This document shows, one piece after another, positions 1-5,539 of a DNA stretch of 9,154 bases. The DNA is taken from the NCBI GenBank assembly GCA_023473405.1, contig JAMCZD010000173.1, positions 1 through 9,154 on the forward strand. Reading direction: 5' to 3'. The notes beneath the pieces are model-generated. The model saw only the letters and a program-made list of their open reading frames with translations. It was not told the DNA's origin and searched no databases. Position 1 is the first letter of the stretch; each line of letters opens with the position of its first letter. A program made the translations under genes and the position numbers. The DNA is from Candidatus Omnitrophota bacterium (lineage in GTDB: Bacteria > Verrucomicrobiota > Verrucomicrobiia > Limisphaerales > UBA1319).

Positions 1-212
1 TTGTGCATTGTCAATCCCCCGCTAATCCAAAATTGTGTTTGCGTCGGAATACAGAAGTATATATAGTTTTGGCATTGAAGAAATCCAGACAGATATATCT
101 CAAGTCCTCCGTCTCAATGCCTCCCGGCCGCAAGGACAAGGACAGGCCATTGCCAGCCGCGGAGGCTCAATTGCTGCCTTCAAGTGATCTTCATCATAAT
201 AGAGAGGATACC
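1..212. other. Upstream region of the BlaI-type gene
   Basis: If the repressor gene starts at 213, these bases are its upstream region. The + frame is open from a GTG at 3, so a longer protein starting at 3 or at the ATG at 117 cannot be excluded. The extra residues resemble no part of the BlaI fold, and the ATG at 117 has no Shine-Dalgarno sequence. CATAAT at 195-200, with TTGCTG 18 bases upstream, is -10-like, but it would start transcription at or inside the ribosome binding site, so I do not call it a promoter. No RNA gene or repeat is seen. Confidence 0.4.
202..208 (+). promoter_or_regulatory. Shine-Dalgarno deciding the TTG start at 213
   Basis: GAGAGGA lies four bases before an in-frame TTG at 213. 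This is the only good ribosome binding site near the 5' end of this gene. A start here yields a protein beginning PRITPAEWEVM after the initiator, as BlaI-family proteins typically begin. The ATG at 117 and the GTG at 3 lack such a site. Confidence 0.5.
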
Positions 213-581
213 TTGCCCAGGATTACCCCGGCTGAATGGGAGGTGATGCTGCTCTTGTGGGATAAAGGCGAATTGAGCAGTTCGGAAATCGATTGGCACT
301 TGGCACTTAAAAAGGGATGGAAGGCCTATACGTCGCGAACGCTGCTTCGGCGGTTGTTCCGCAAAGGGGCAGTGACTTGCGACCGGACTCGGCGCCCGGC
401 CATTTATCGCGCCGGTTTACTTAAGGAAAGCTATATGCGCGAGCAGAGCCGATTGTTGCTGCATCGCGTGTTCAAGGGCGCCACTGCATCGTTCTTGATT
501 GCCTTGCTGAAGGAGGCGCCGTTGACCAAGAACGAAATACAAGAAATCAAAAGGACCATCGAAGAGAAGGAAAACCAATAA
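213..581 (+). CDS. BlaI/MecI/CopY-family transcriptional repressor
   Basis: This is a small winged-helix DNA-binding protein of the BlaI/MecI (penicillinase repressor) family. Members bind palindromic operators as dimers and are often inactivated by cleavage by a BlaR1-type membrane protease. From the TTG at 213 it has 122 residues, the usual family length. Family signatures are the ITPAEWEVMLLLW opening (residues 4-16), a recognition-helix region around YTSRTLLRRLFRKGAV (39-54), a wing with RRPAIYRA, and a helical C-terminal dimerisation part ending in a charged tail. The frame stays open upstream to 117 (ATG) and 3 (GTG), but a 33- or 71-residue extension would be atypical. No BlaR1/M56 peptidase gene follows, since the next gene is a response regulator. 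It could control cell-envelope genes, itself or the polysaccharide operon; the target cannot be read from the sequence. Family assignment is firm; the start is moderately sure. Confidence 0.85.
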   Translation: MPRITPAEWEVMLLLWDKGELSSSEIDWHLALKKGWKAYTSRTLLRRLFRKGAVTCDRTRRPAIYRAGLLKESYMREQSRLLLHRVFKGATASFLIALLKEAPLTKNEIQEIKRTIEEKENQ

Positions 582-751
582 TTCGGAATTGTGTCGGGTT
601 GCTGACTGTTTCCTTGCTGCGAGTCGGCAAGGTGAAAAGTGCAACCGGGCTCGCGCGGACATGGACCCCAGATATGGGATCCTGGTCACGGCACCGCAAG
701 GCGGATTTGTCATCGCGGTGATGGGTATGGATTAGGCAAGGCCTTTAAGCT

Positions 752-1396
752 ATGAGACTTATGAAATATCGAGTCTGCGTTGTTGATGACGAGGTCGGCG
801 TGCGAGAAAGTCTGTGGCACTTGGCAAGCAGTTCGTCCGTCTTCATCATAGACGACGCCTATGCTTCGGCCCGTGAAGCCCTCCTCTGGATTCCTCTAAA
901 TCCGCCAGACGTCGTGTTGATGGATATTTGCATGCCGGAAATGTCGGGCATTGAATGCGCGCGGCGATTGAAGAGCATTTTGCCCCAAATGAAGATCGTC
1001 ATGTTTACAGCCTTGATGAATCGGGAAGCGCTGTTGGAGGCACTATTTGCCGGTGCCAGCGGTTATCTGATAAAAGGGGACGACCTTTCCAAATTGGAGA
1101 ACGAGATTGCCCGGGTGATGACTAATGGCGCAACTCTGTCCCAGGACATGGTGGAACTTGTAATCGAGTCCTTCCATCAATGGCAGCGCCCGGTTGGAGG
1201 GGTGAACCTGACTGCACGCGAACAGGGCATCATTTCCCACTGGTTTGAGGGATTACTCGACAAGGAAATTGCGGATAAACTGCGTATCGGCACCGCCTCG
1301 GTGCGAACGCACACGGCCCGATTGTTCAAACGCTTGGGTGTCCACAGTCGTGCCGGCGCCATACGCAAAATCCTCTTTCTGGACATCGACGTGTAA
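752..1396 (+). CDS. NarL/FixJ-type (LuxR HTH) response regulator
   Basis: This two-domain response regulator acts in the cytoplasm: phosphorylation of its receiver domain by a histidine kinase would switch DNA binding. The receiver domain (about 5-125) has the acidic pair D12/D13, phospho-acceptor D58 in LMDICMPEMSG, the switch threonine T86 and the conserved lysine K108. The C-terminal LuxR-type helix-turn-helix (about 150-210) runs LTAREQGIISHWFEG, then DKEIADKLRIG and SVRTHTARLFKRLGV. The length of 214 residues is typical. The start at 752 has a modest AAGG about 10 bases upstream; an ATG at 761 is possible and changes nothing functional. No kinase gene is adjacent, so its partner is elsewhere. 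The gene ends inside a direct repeat placed just upstream of the promoter candidate for the glycosyltransferase operon, which makes that operon a plausible but unproven target. Confidence 0.9.
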   Translation: MRLMKYRVCVVDDEVGVRESLWHLASSSSVFIIDDAYASAREALLWIPLNPPDVVLMDICMPEMSGIECARRLKSILPQMKIVMFTALMNREALLEALFAGASGYLIKGDDLSKLENEIARVMTNGATLSQDMVELVIESFHQWQRPVGGVNLTAREQGIISHWFEGLLDKEIADKLRIGTASVRTHTARLFKRLGVHSRAGAIRKILFLDIDV

Positions 1397-1410
1397 ACAT
1401 CTTGTAAACA
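1392..1410. repeat. TGTAAACA direct repeat, possible activator site
   Basis: Two perfect copies of TGTAAACA lie at 1392-1399 and 1403-1410, with starts 11 bases apart, about one helical turn. The first contains the TAA stop codon of the response regulator gene. The pair ends ten bases before the -35-like element at 1421, which is the position of a typical activator site. Binding by the neighbouring response regulator is an inference only. Confidence 0.4.
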
Positions 1411-1420
1411 CTTTCTAGTT

Positions 1421-1449
1421 TTGCCATGGGACCGCAACCGCGTTAAATT
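1421..1449 (+). promoter_or_regulatory. Candidate sigma-70 promoter of the polysaccharide operon
   Basis: TTGCCA at 1421-1426 (five of six to the -35 consensus) and TAAATT at 1444-1449 (four of six to the -10 consensus) are separated by 17 bases. Transcription would start near 1456, only a few bases before the ATG at 1463. That leaves almost no leader and fits the absence of a Shine-Dalgarno before that ATG. Consensus match only; promoters in this lineage may differ. Confidence 0.4.
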
Positions 1450-1462
1450 CAAGCCATCAATC

Positions 1463-2695
1463 ATGAGAACGCCCGTCGTTGAAGACACTGTTTCGACTTT
1501 GGTTGCTCCTGCCGGCCACCCCCCTTTACGATCAGCGGCGCGGGAACGCGGACGAAATCAGTTCTTATGGTTTTACGCCGCAATCGCGGGGTCCTTGCTC
1601 CTGCGTTTTTCTTTATTCGGCTTTGAAAGCGGAGATTACCGGGCGTTCATCGGTCCGTGGTATGATTTCCTGGTTGAGCACGGGCGCTGGCACGGGCTGG
1701 GACAACTGAAGGAGGACTTTTGCAGTTACCCGCCGCTTTATATGTATTTGGTCTCCCTCAGTACGCTTTTACCGCTGCCCAAGCTGTTCGCTTTAAAACT
1801 AATTCCACTGGCCTCCGACTATGTGGCGGCATGGTTCGTCTGGCGATTGGCTAGAAAGCACATATCCTCCGCGCGAAAACGATGGGCCGCTGTCACCTTG
1901 TTTCTCTTTCTGCCCACGGTGGTCATGAACAGTGCGTTATGGGGACAGTGCGATGTTATGTATGCTGGGGCCTTCCTGGCCTCCTTGTATTATCTGCTGG
2001 AACGACGTTGGATCGCCGCGATGGTAGCCTTTGGCGTGGCCATATCGCTCAAGCCCCAAGCCATCTTTTGGTGCCCGTTGCTAGCTGGATTGCTCCTTAG
2101 CCGGCGGCTGCCGTGGCGAATCCTTTGGATTGCGCCCGCCGTTTACGCTGCCAGCGACATCCCGGCGATGCTAGCGGGGCGTCCGGTCCTGGATGTGCTG
2201 CTGCATTGGGGGCGGGTGCACAATATCCAGGGGAAAATGACCTTTGGAGCGACCAATTGGTATCAATGGGTCTTTGAAAACCATCCGGGCGTGTTTGAGC
2301 CGGCTGGGATCATCCTGGCCTTGATAGCCACGGTGTTTCTGGCACTCTGGATGATGGATGGGCCTAGGCCCGGTCAGGATGAACGGCGCTGGGTGGTCTC
2401 GATGGCCCTTTTATCCGTGACAATGGTTCCATTCGTGCTGCCGGGCATGCACGAACGTTACTTCTTTGCCGCCGATGTGTTGTCGGTGGTTTACGCATTC
2501 TACGTGCCGGGCGGTTGGATAATTGCGGTCATGGTTCAATTCTGCTCGGCATTCTCCTACCTGCCTTATCTGTTTAACGAAGAGCCTGTTCCCCGCTGGG
2601 CGTTGGCCCTGGTGATGTTGTTGGCCATAGGGGGAATCGTGAAAAACCAGGTCGAGGCCGGAGACCGGGTATGCGCTGAAAGGAGCAATCTATGA
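1463..2695 (+). CDS. Gpi18-like / GT87-type polytopic membrane glycosyltransferase
   Basis: This is a multi-span inner-membrane enzyme of the GT-C type, most like the Gpi18-related mannosyltransferases (COG5542) and GT87/DUF2029 proteins. These transfer a sugar from a polyprenyl-phosphate donor on the outer face of the membrane. From the ATG at 1463 it has 410 residues. A first hydrophobic span (about 34-54) is followed by the extracytoplasmic ESGDYRAFIGPWYDFL region with an acidic D58 where GT-C enzymes carry their catalytic acid. Then come YPPLYMY, WGQCD (160-164), LKPQA (about 196-200) and GMHERYFF (HERY at 330-333), all typical of this group. Roughly nine or ten membrane segments are seen. 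An in-frame TTG at 1421 would add 14 hydrophilic residues, but it overlaps the promoter candidate. The stop overlaps the next gene as ATGA. The sugar and acceptor cannot be told from the sequence. Confidence 0.8.
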   Translation: MRTPVVEDTVSTLVAPAGHPPLRSAARERGRNQFLWFYAAIAGSLLLRFSLFGFESGDYRAFIGPWYDFLVEHGRWHGLGQLKEDFCSYPPLYMYLVSLSTLLPLPKLFALKLIPLASDYVAAWFVWRLARKHISSARKRWAAVTLFLFLPTVVMNSALWGQCDVMYAGAFLASLYYLLERRWIAAMVAFGVAISLKPQAIFWCPLLAGLLLSRRLPWRILWIAPAVYAASDIPAMLAGRPVLDVLLHWGRVHNIQGKMTFGATNWYQWVFENHPGVFEPAGIILALIATVFLALWMMDGPRPGQDERRWVVSMALLSVTMVPFVLPGMHERYFFAADVLSVVYAFYVPGGWIIAVMVQFCSAFSYLPYLFNEEPVPRWALALVMLLAIGGIVKNQVEAGDRVCAERSNL

Positions 2696-3600
2696 CCCGA
2701 AGGCCAGTAGTTGCTGTTCTCCTGGCCAATTGGAATGGCGCCCGGTTCATTGATGAGGCAATCACAAGTGTCGTGGGACAATCGTTTACCGATTGGGTGT
2801 TAATAGCCGTGGATACCGGGTCCCGGGATGATTCTCCGGCGATTATCAAGAAATGGGCGGCGACGGATGCGCGGATTCAACCGGTACTAATCCCACAACG
2901 GCTCTCCTATCCAGAAGCGCTTAACCTTGGTCTAGCCCGTGCGCAGGGTGATTATGTGGCGCGTATCGAAAGTGACGATGTCTGGCTGCCGGAACGTTTG
3001 CAGCGCCAGATCGAATTCTATTCCCAGGCAGATAATAGCTCGGTCGGCGTATGCGGAACCGATGCGCTCCTGGTGAACGAATTCGGCCGCCCCGTACGCC
3101 TGAAGCAATTTCCGCGACTCCATGTAGACTGCTTGAAGGCGATTTGGTATCGCAACCCATTCTGCAACAGCTCGGTCTTGATCCGGATGGCGGCGCTGGC
3201 CGAGATTGGCGGCTATGACCCGTCATTTTATATGGTCGAAGACCTCGAGCTTTGGTTTCGCCTGGGCCGGCAATGGTCTCTGCGAAACATACCCGAGGCC
3301 CTGGTCCGTTACCGGGTGTGGCCTGACAGCACCTCGAGCCGGCGTTTGGCCAAGGTAGCCTGGCTTGGCGGTAAGGTTAGGCGGCGTGCCGCCCGGAAAT
3401 TCGGCTATAGGATGCCCGGGTTGGCTTACGCCTATAACCTTACCTCGGTTGCAGCGGGAGTACTGCCACCGCTTCTGGCTCGGAGAGTATTCGAGTGCTT
3501 TGTTGGGTTGGGAGGAAGAAGAGAGATGGGGAAATCGCTGCTGAAAAGTCGAGCACAAAGGTCCTCATATCGGAGTGTCCTAACAGGAGGCCAAACATGA
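2692..3600 (+). CDS. Family 2 glycosyltransferase (GT-A fold)
   Basis: This cytoplasmic or membrane-associated GT2 enzyme would transfer a sugar from a nucleotide donor to a growing lipid-linked glycan. The N-terminal Rossmann-like half shows VAVLLANWNGARFIDEAI (7-24), D41 in VDTGSRDDS for nucleotide binding, and the metal-binding IESDD (92-96) after ARAQGDYVAR. The second half has GGYDPSFYMVEDLELWFR, with E183/D184 at the place of the family's catalytic-base ED motif. The tail after about 220 is basic and less conserved. It starts at ATG 2692 in an ATGA overlap with the previous gene and has a good AAAGGAG site about eight bases upstream, so translation is probably coupled. Donor, acceptor and linkage are not predictable here. 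It is a different subgroup from the next gene and not a duplicate. Confidence 0.88.
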   Translation: MTRRPVVAVLLANWNGARFIDEAITSVVGQSFTDWVLIAVDTGSRDDSPAIIKKWAATDARIQPVLIPQRLSYPEALNLGLARAQGDYVARIESDDVWLPERLQRQIEFYSQADNSSVGVCGTDALLVNEFGRPVRLKQFPRLHVDCLKAIWYRNPFCNSSVLIRMAALAEIGGYDPSFYMVEDLELWFRLGRQWSLRNIPEALVRYRVWPDSTSSRRLAKVAWLGGKVRRRAARKFGYRMPGLAYAYNLTSVAAGVLPPLLARRVFECFVGLGGRREMGKSLLKSRAQRSSYRSVLTGGQT

Positions 3601-4376
3601 AAATCGATCTGGTTATTCCTGTATATAATGAAGAGGCCCGTCTTAGCAACGGGATGCGCACACTCGATTGGTTTTTCTCGAAAACGGAGTCTTGGCGTCC
3701 GGGTATCGTCATAGCCGACAATGGATCGACAGACCGGACCTTGGCGTTGGCGGAACAATGGCAGCAAAAGTTATCGAATGTGCGAGTCGTCGGGCTAGCC
3801 GAAAAGGGGCGCGGGCGTGCCTTGAAAACGGCCTGGCTCGAGAGCGAGGCGGATATTCTGGCGTATATGGATGTGGATATCTCGACCGATTTGGCTGCCT
3901 TTCCAGCGTTAATCGGTGCGGTAACGGCAGGAGAATACGACCTGGCCATCGGTTCCCGTTTGGCTCCCAAATCGACGACTTGTCGCAGTTTCAAGCGCGA
4001 GCTTATCTCCCGTGTTTACAATGGAATGGTGAAGCTGACATTCCATAATCGATTTTCCGATGCCCAATGCGGCTTCAAGGCCATCAGCCGTGAGGCGGCC
4101 AGCAGGCTGTTGCCTCTGGTCAAGGACCCTGGTTGGTTTTTCGACACCGAACTCCTGGTTTTGGCGGAGAAACTGGGCTACCGAATTTTCGATTTGCCGG
4201 TGCGTTGGGTGGAAAACCGCGACAGCCGAGTGAAGATCGCCCAGGCCGCGTTAGGTCAGATTCGAGGCATGATCCGTTTGAAGCGAGACCTTGCCCGAAT
4301 GAAATTTACTGCTTGCGACAAAAGCACTCACGGACCGCTGCCGGAAGCCAGACAAAACGTGAAAGGATGCTCGTGA
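3597..4376 (+). CDS. Dolichyl/polyprenyl-phosphate glucosyl- or mannosyltransferase-like GT2
   Basis: This GT2 enzyme is of the Alg5 / dolichyl-phosphate mannose synthase type. Members use UDP-glucose or GDP-mannose to glycosylate polyprenyl phosphate on the cytoplasmic face, making the donor for GT-C membrane enzymes. The 259-residue protein begins KIDLVIPVYNEEARL, followed by D41 in IADNGSTDRT, EKGRGRALKTAW (69-80), the metal-binding DVD (92-94) in YMDVDIST, GSRLAPKS, and the strongly characteristic DAQCGFKAISREAA and WFFDTELLVLAEKLGY. There are no C-terminal membrane segments, so it is the short soluble form. The start at 3597 overlaps the previous stop as ATGA and is preceded by AGGAGG; the upstream open frame from 3495 lies inside the previous gene. 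Its place next to a Gpi18-like enzyme suggests a donor-and-transferase pair. Confidence 0.85.
   Translation: MKIDLVIPVYNEEARLSNGMRTLDWFFSKTESWRPGIVIADNGSTDRTLALAEQWQQKLSNVRVVGLAEKGRGRALKTAWLESEADILAYMDVDISTDLAAFPALIGAVTAGEYDLAIGSRLAPKSTTCRSFKRELISRVYNGMVKLTFHNRFSDAQCGFKAISREAASRLLPLVKDPGWFFDTELLVLAEKLGYRIFDLPVRWVENRDSRVKIAQAALGQIRGMIRLKRDLARMKFTACDKSTHGPLPEARQNVKGCS
4362..4367 (+). promoter_or_regulatory. Shine-Dalgarno deciding the GTG start of gmd
   Basis: AAAGGA is followed by five bases and then GTG at 4373, which overlaps the preceding stop as GTGA. The ATG at 4367 in the same frame sits directly on this site with no spacing, so GTG is the better start. The two choices differ by two residues. 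Confidence 0.5.
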
Positions 4377-5395
4377 AAGTGAGTGTTAAAAAGGCATTAA
4401 TCACCGGTGTTACCGGACAGGATGGAGCTTACCTGTTGCGGTTCCTTCTCGAGAAAGGATACGAGGTGCATGGTATCAGGCGGCGGACATCGACGCTCTC
4501 AACCGCCCGGATCGACGATGTCTATGCCGGCCGTGTTTGCCCCCAGGAGCAGGTATTTATGCATTATGGCGATCTCCATGACGGGGTGTCGCTGATGGAA
4601 TTGGTCGAGCGGATTCAACCGGAGGAAATCTATCACCTGGCCTCACAGAGTCATGTGCAGGTCTCGTTCGAGAATCCATTGGCCACGGTGGTCGATAATG
4701 TGAGCGGGACGATCAGTTTGCTCGAAGCGGCGCGCCGATTGAATCACCGTTGCCGCTTTTATAATGCGGCGAGCAGCGAGATGTTTGGCATTACGCCGCC
4801 GCCGCAGAATGAACGGTCTCCTTTCCACCCCCGGAGCCCCTATGCCTGCTCGAAGGTCTTCACGTTCAACCAGACCGTGAATTATCGGGAGGCCTATGGT
4901 CTCCATGCGAGCAATGGGATTCTGTTCAATCACGAATCGCCGTTGCGGGGCGAGGCCTTCGTTACGCGCAAGGTGACCCGCGCGGTCGGCAGGATCAAGG
5001 TGGGGCTGCAACGAACGTTGGCCCTGGGCAACCTCGAGGCGAGGCGGGACTGGGGTTACGCCCCGGAATACGTCGAGGCGATGTGGTTGATGCTGCAACA
5101 GGTCGAGCCCGATGACTATGTTATTGGCACAGGTGAAATGCACTCGGTGGGCGAGCTTTGCGAGATGGCCTTTGGTGCGGTTGGGCTCGACTATCGAGAC
5201 TATGTCGTTACCGATCCCACCTTGGTTCGGCCATCCGAGGCTCATGCCTTGTGCGGGGACGCTTCGAAGGCGGCGGCCACGCTTGGCTGGCATCCGCGTA
5301 CTACATTCCAACGATTGGTCGAGATCATGGTTGAAGCGGATCTGGAACTGGCTGCGGAGGAAAAGAAACTCGGACGGCTTATCTCGTCGTATTGA
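4373..5395 (+). CDS. gmd: GDP-mannose 4,6-dehydratase
   Basis: This extended short-chain dehydrogenase/reductase converts GDP-D-mannose to GDP-4-keto-6-deoxy-D-mannose with bound NADP. The 340-residue length is normal. The nucleotide-binding GVTGQDG (12-18) matches GxxGxxG and is followed by GIRRRTS. Then come YGDLHDG, EIYHLASQSHVQVSFENP, and the catalytic set S134/E136 in AASSEMFG with Y157 and K161 in SPYACSK. The E. coli enzyme has Thr-Glu-Tyr-Lys, so serine replaces threonine here, a mild change. The stretch NGILFNHESPLRGEAFVTRK and the ending GDASKAAATLGWHPRTTF are diagnostic for Gmd rather than for other sugar epimerases. It lies in a GTGA overlap with the glycosyltransferase upstream and supplies the substrate of the ColD-like enzyme downstream. 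No fucose synthase (Fcl) or Rmd reductase follows, which argues against simple fucose or rhamnose production within this window. Confidence 0.93.
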   Translation: MKVSVKKALITGVTGQDGAYLLRFLLEKGYEVHGIRRRTSTLSTARIDDVYAGRVCPQEQVFMHYGDLHDGVSLMELVERIQPEEIYHLASQSHVQVSFENPLATVVDNVSGTISLLEAARRLNHRCRFYNAASSEMFGITPPPQNERSPFHPRSPYACSKVFTFNQTVNYREAYGLHASNGILFNHESPLRGEAFVTRKVTRAVGRIKVGLQRTLALGNLEARRDWGYAPEYVEAMWLMLQQVEPDDYVIGTGEMHSVGELCEMAFGAVGLDYRDYVVTDPTLVRPSEAHALCGDASKAAATLGWHPRTTFQRLVEIMVEADLELAAEEKKLGRLISSY

Positions 5396-5412
5396 ATGAA
5401 GTCTGTTCGGAA

Positions 5413-5522
5413 GGTAGGGAGGCGCTGCGGCGCATCCCACGAAATGAAAGACGCATTCCACTGCGTTTCAGGCAATGCAGGCGCGGAAAAAGTTACGGCG
5501 GCGCGGCAGCGCGCGCCCTACC
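5413..5522. repeat. Intergenic inverted-repeat element with nested hairpin
   Basis: The 144-base gap between gmd and the next gene is framed by imperfect inverted arms. The left arm (5413-5428) is GGTAGGGAGGCGCTGC; the right arm (5506-5522) reads GGTAGGGCGCGCGCTGC on the other strand, sharing GGTAGGG and GCGCTGC. Inside, TGAAA at 5445-5449 and CGCA at 5452-5455 pair with TGCG at 5462-5465 and TTTCA at 5466-5470, giving a stem of nine pairs with a two-base bulge and a short loop. No T-run follows, so it is not an ordinary intrinsic terminator. The look is that of a dispersed palindromic (MITE- or REP-like) element inside an operon. It might also act as mRNA structure. Copies elsewhere in the genome cannot be seen from this window. 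Confidence 0.6.
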
Positions 5523-5539
5523 GGACCAGTTGGTGAAAT

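Noticed and set aside
1..60. Similarity between the window start (reverse strand) and 8930-8970 (ATTGACAAT, GCAAACAC, AATTTTG)
   Set aside because: The shared words are short and in different order, so they are not an inverted repeat flanking the locus.
612..632. Hairpin CCTTGC / GCAAGG after the BlaI-type gene
   Set aside because: Six pairs with a nine-base loop and no T-run; too weak for a terminator call.
417..713. Open frame of 98 codons on the minus strand
   Set aside because: It is antisense to the end of the BlaI-type gene and the gap after it, with no domain or start signal; shadow frame.
3440..3994. Long minus-strand open frame (184 codons)
   Set aside because: It lies opposite two clear glycosyltransferase genes, and its protein has no recognisable motif; codon-bias shadow.
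4643..5461. Minus-strand open frame of 272 codons
   Set aside because: It lies opposite gmd, whose protein is fully recognisable; the antisense product shows no family features.
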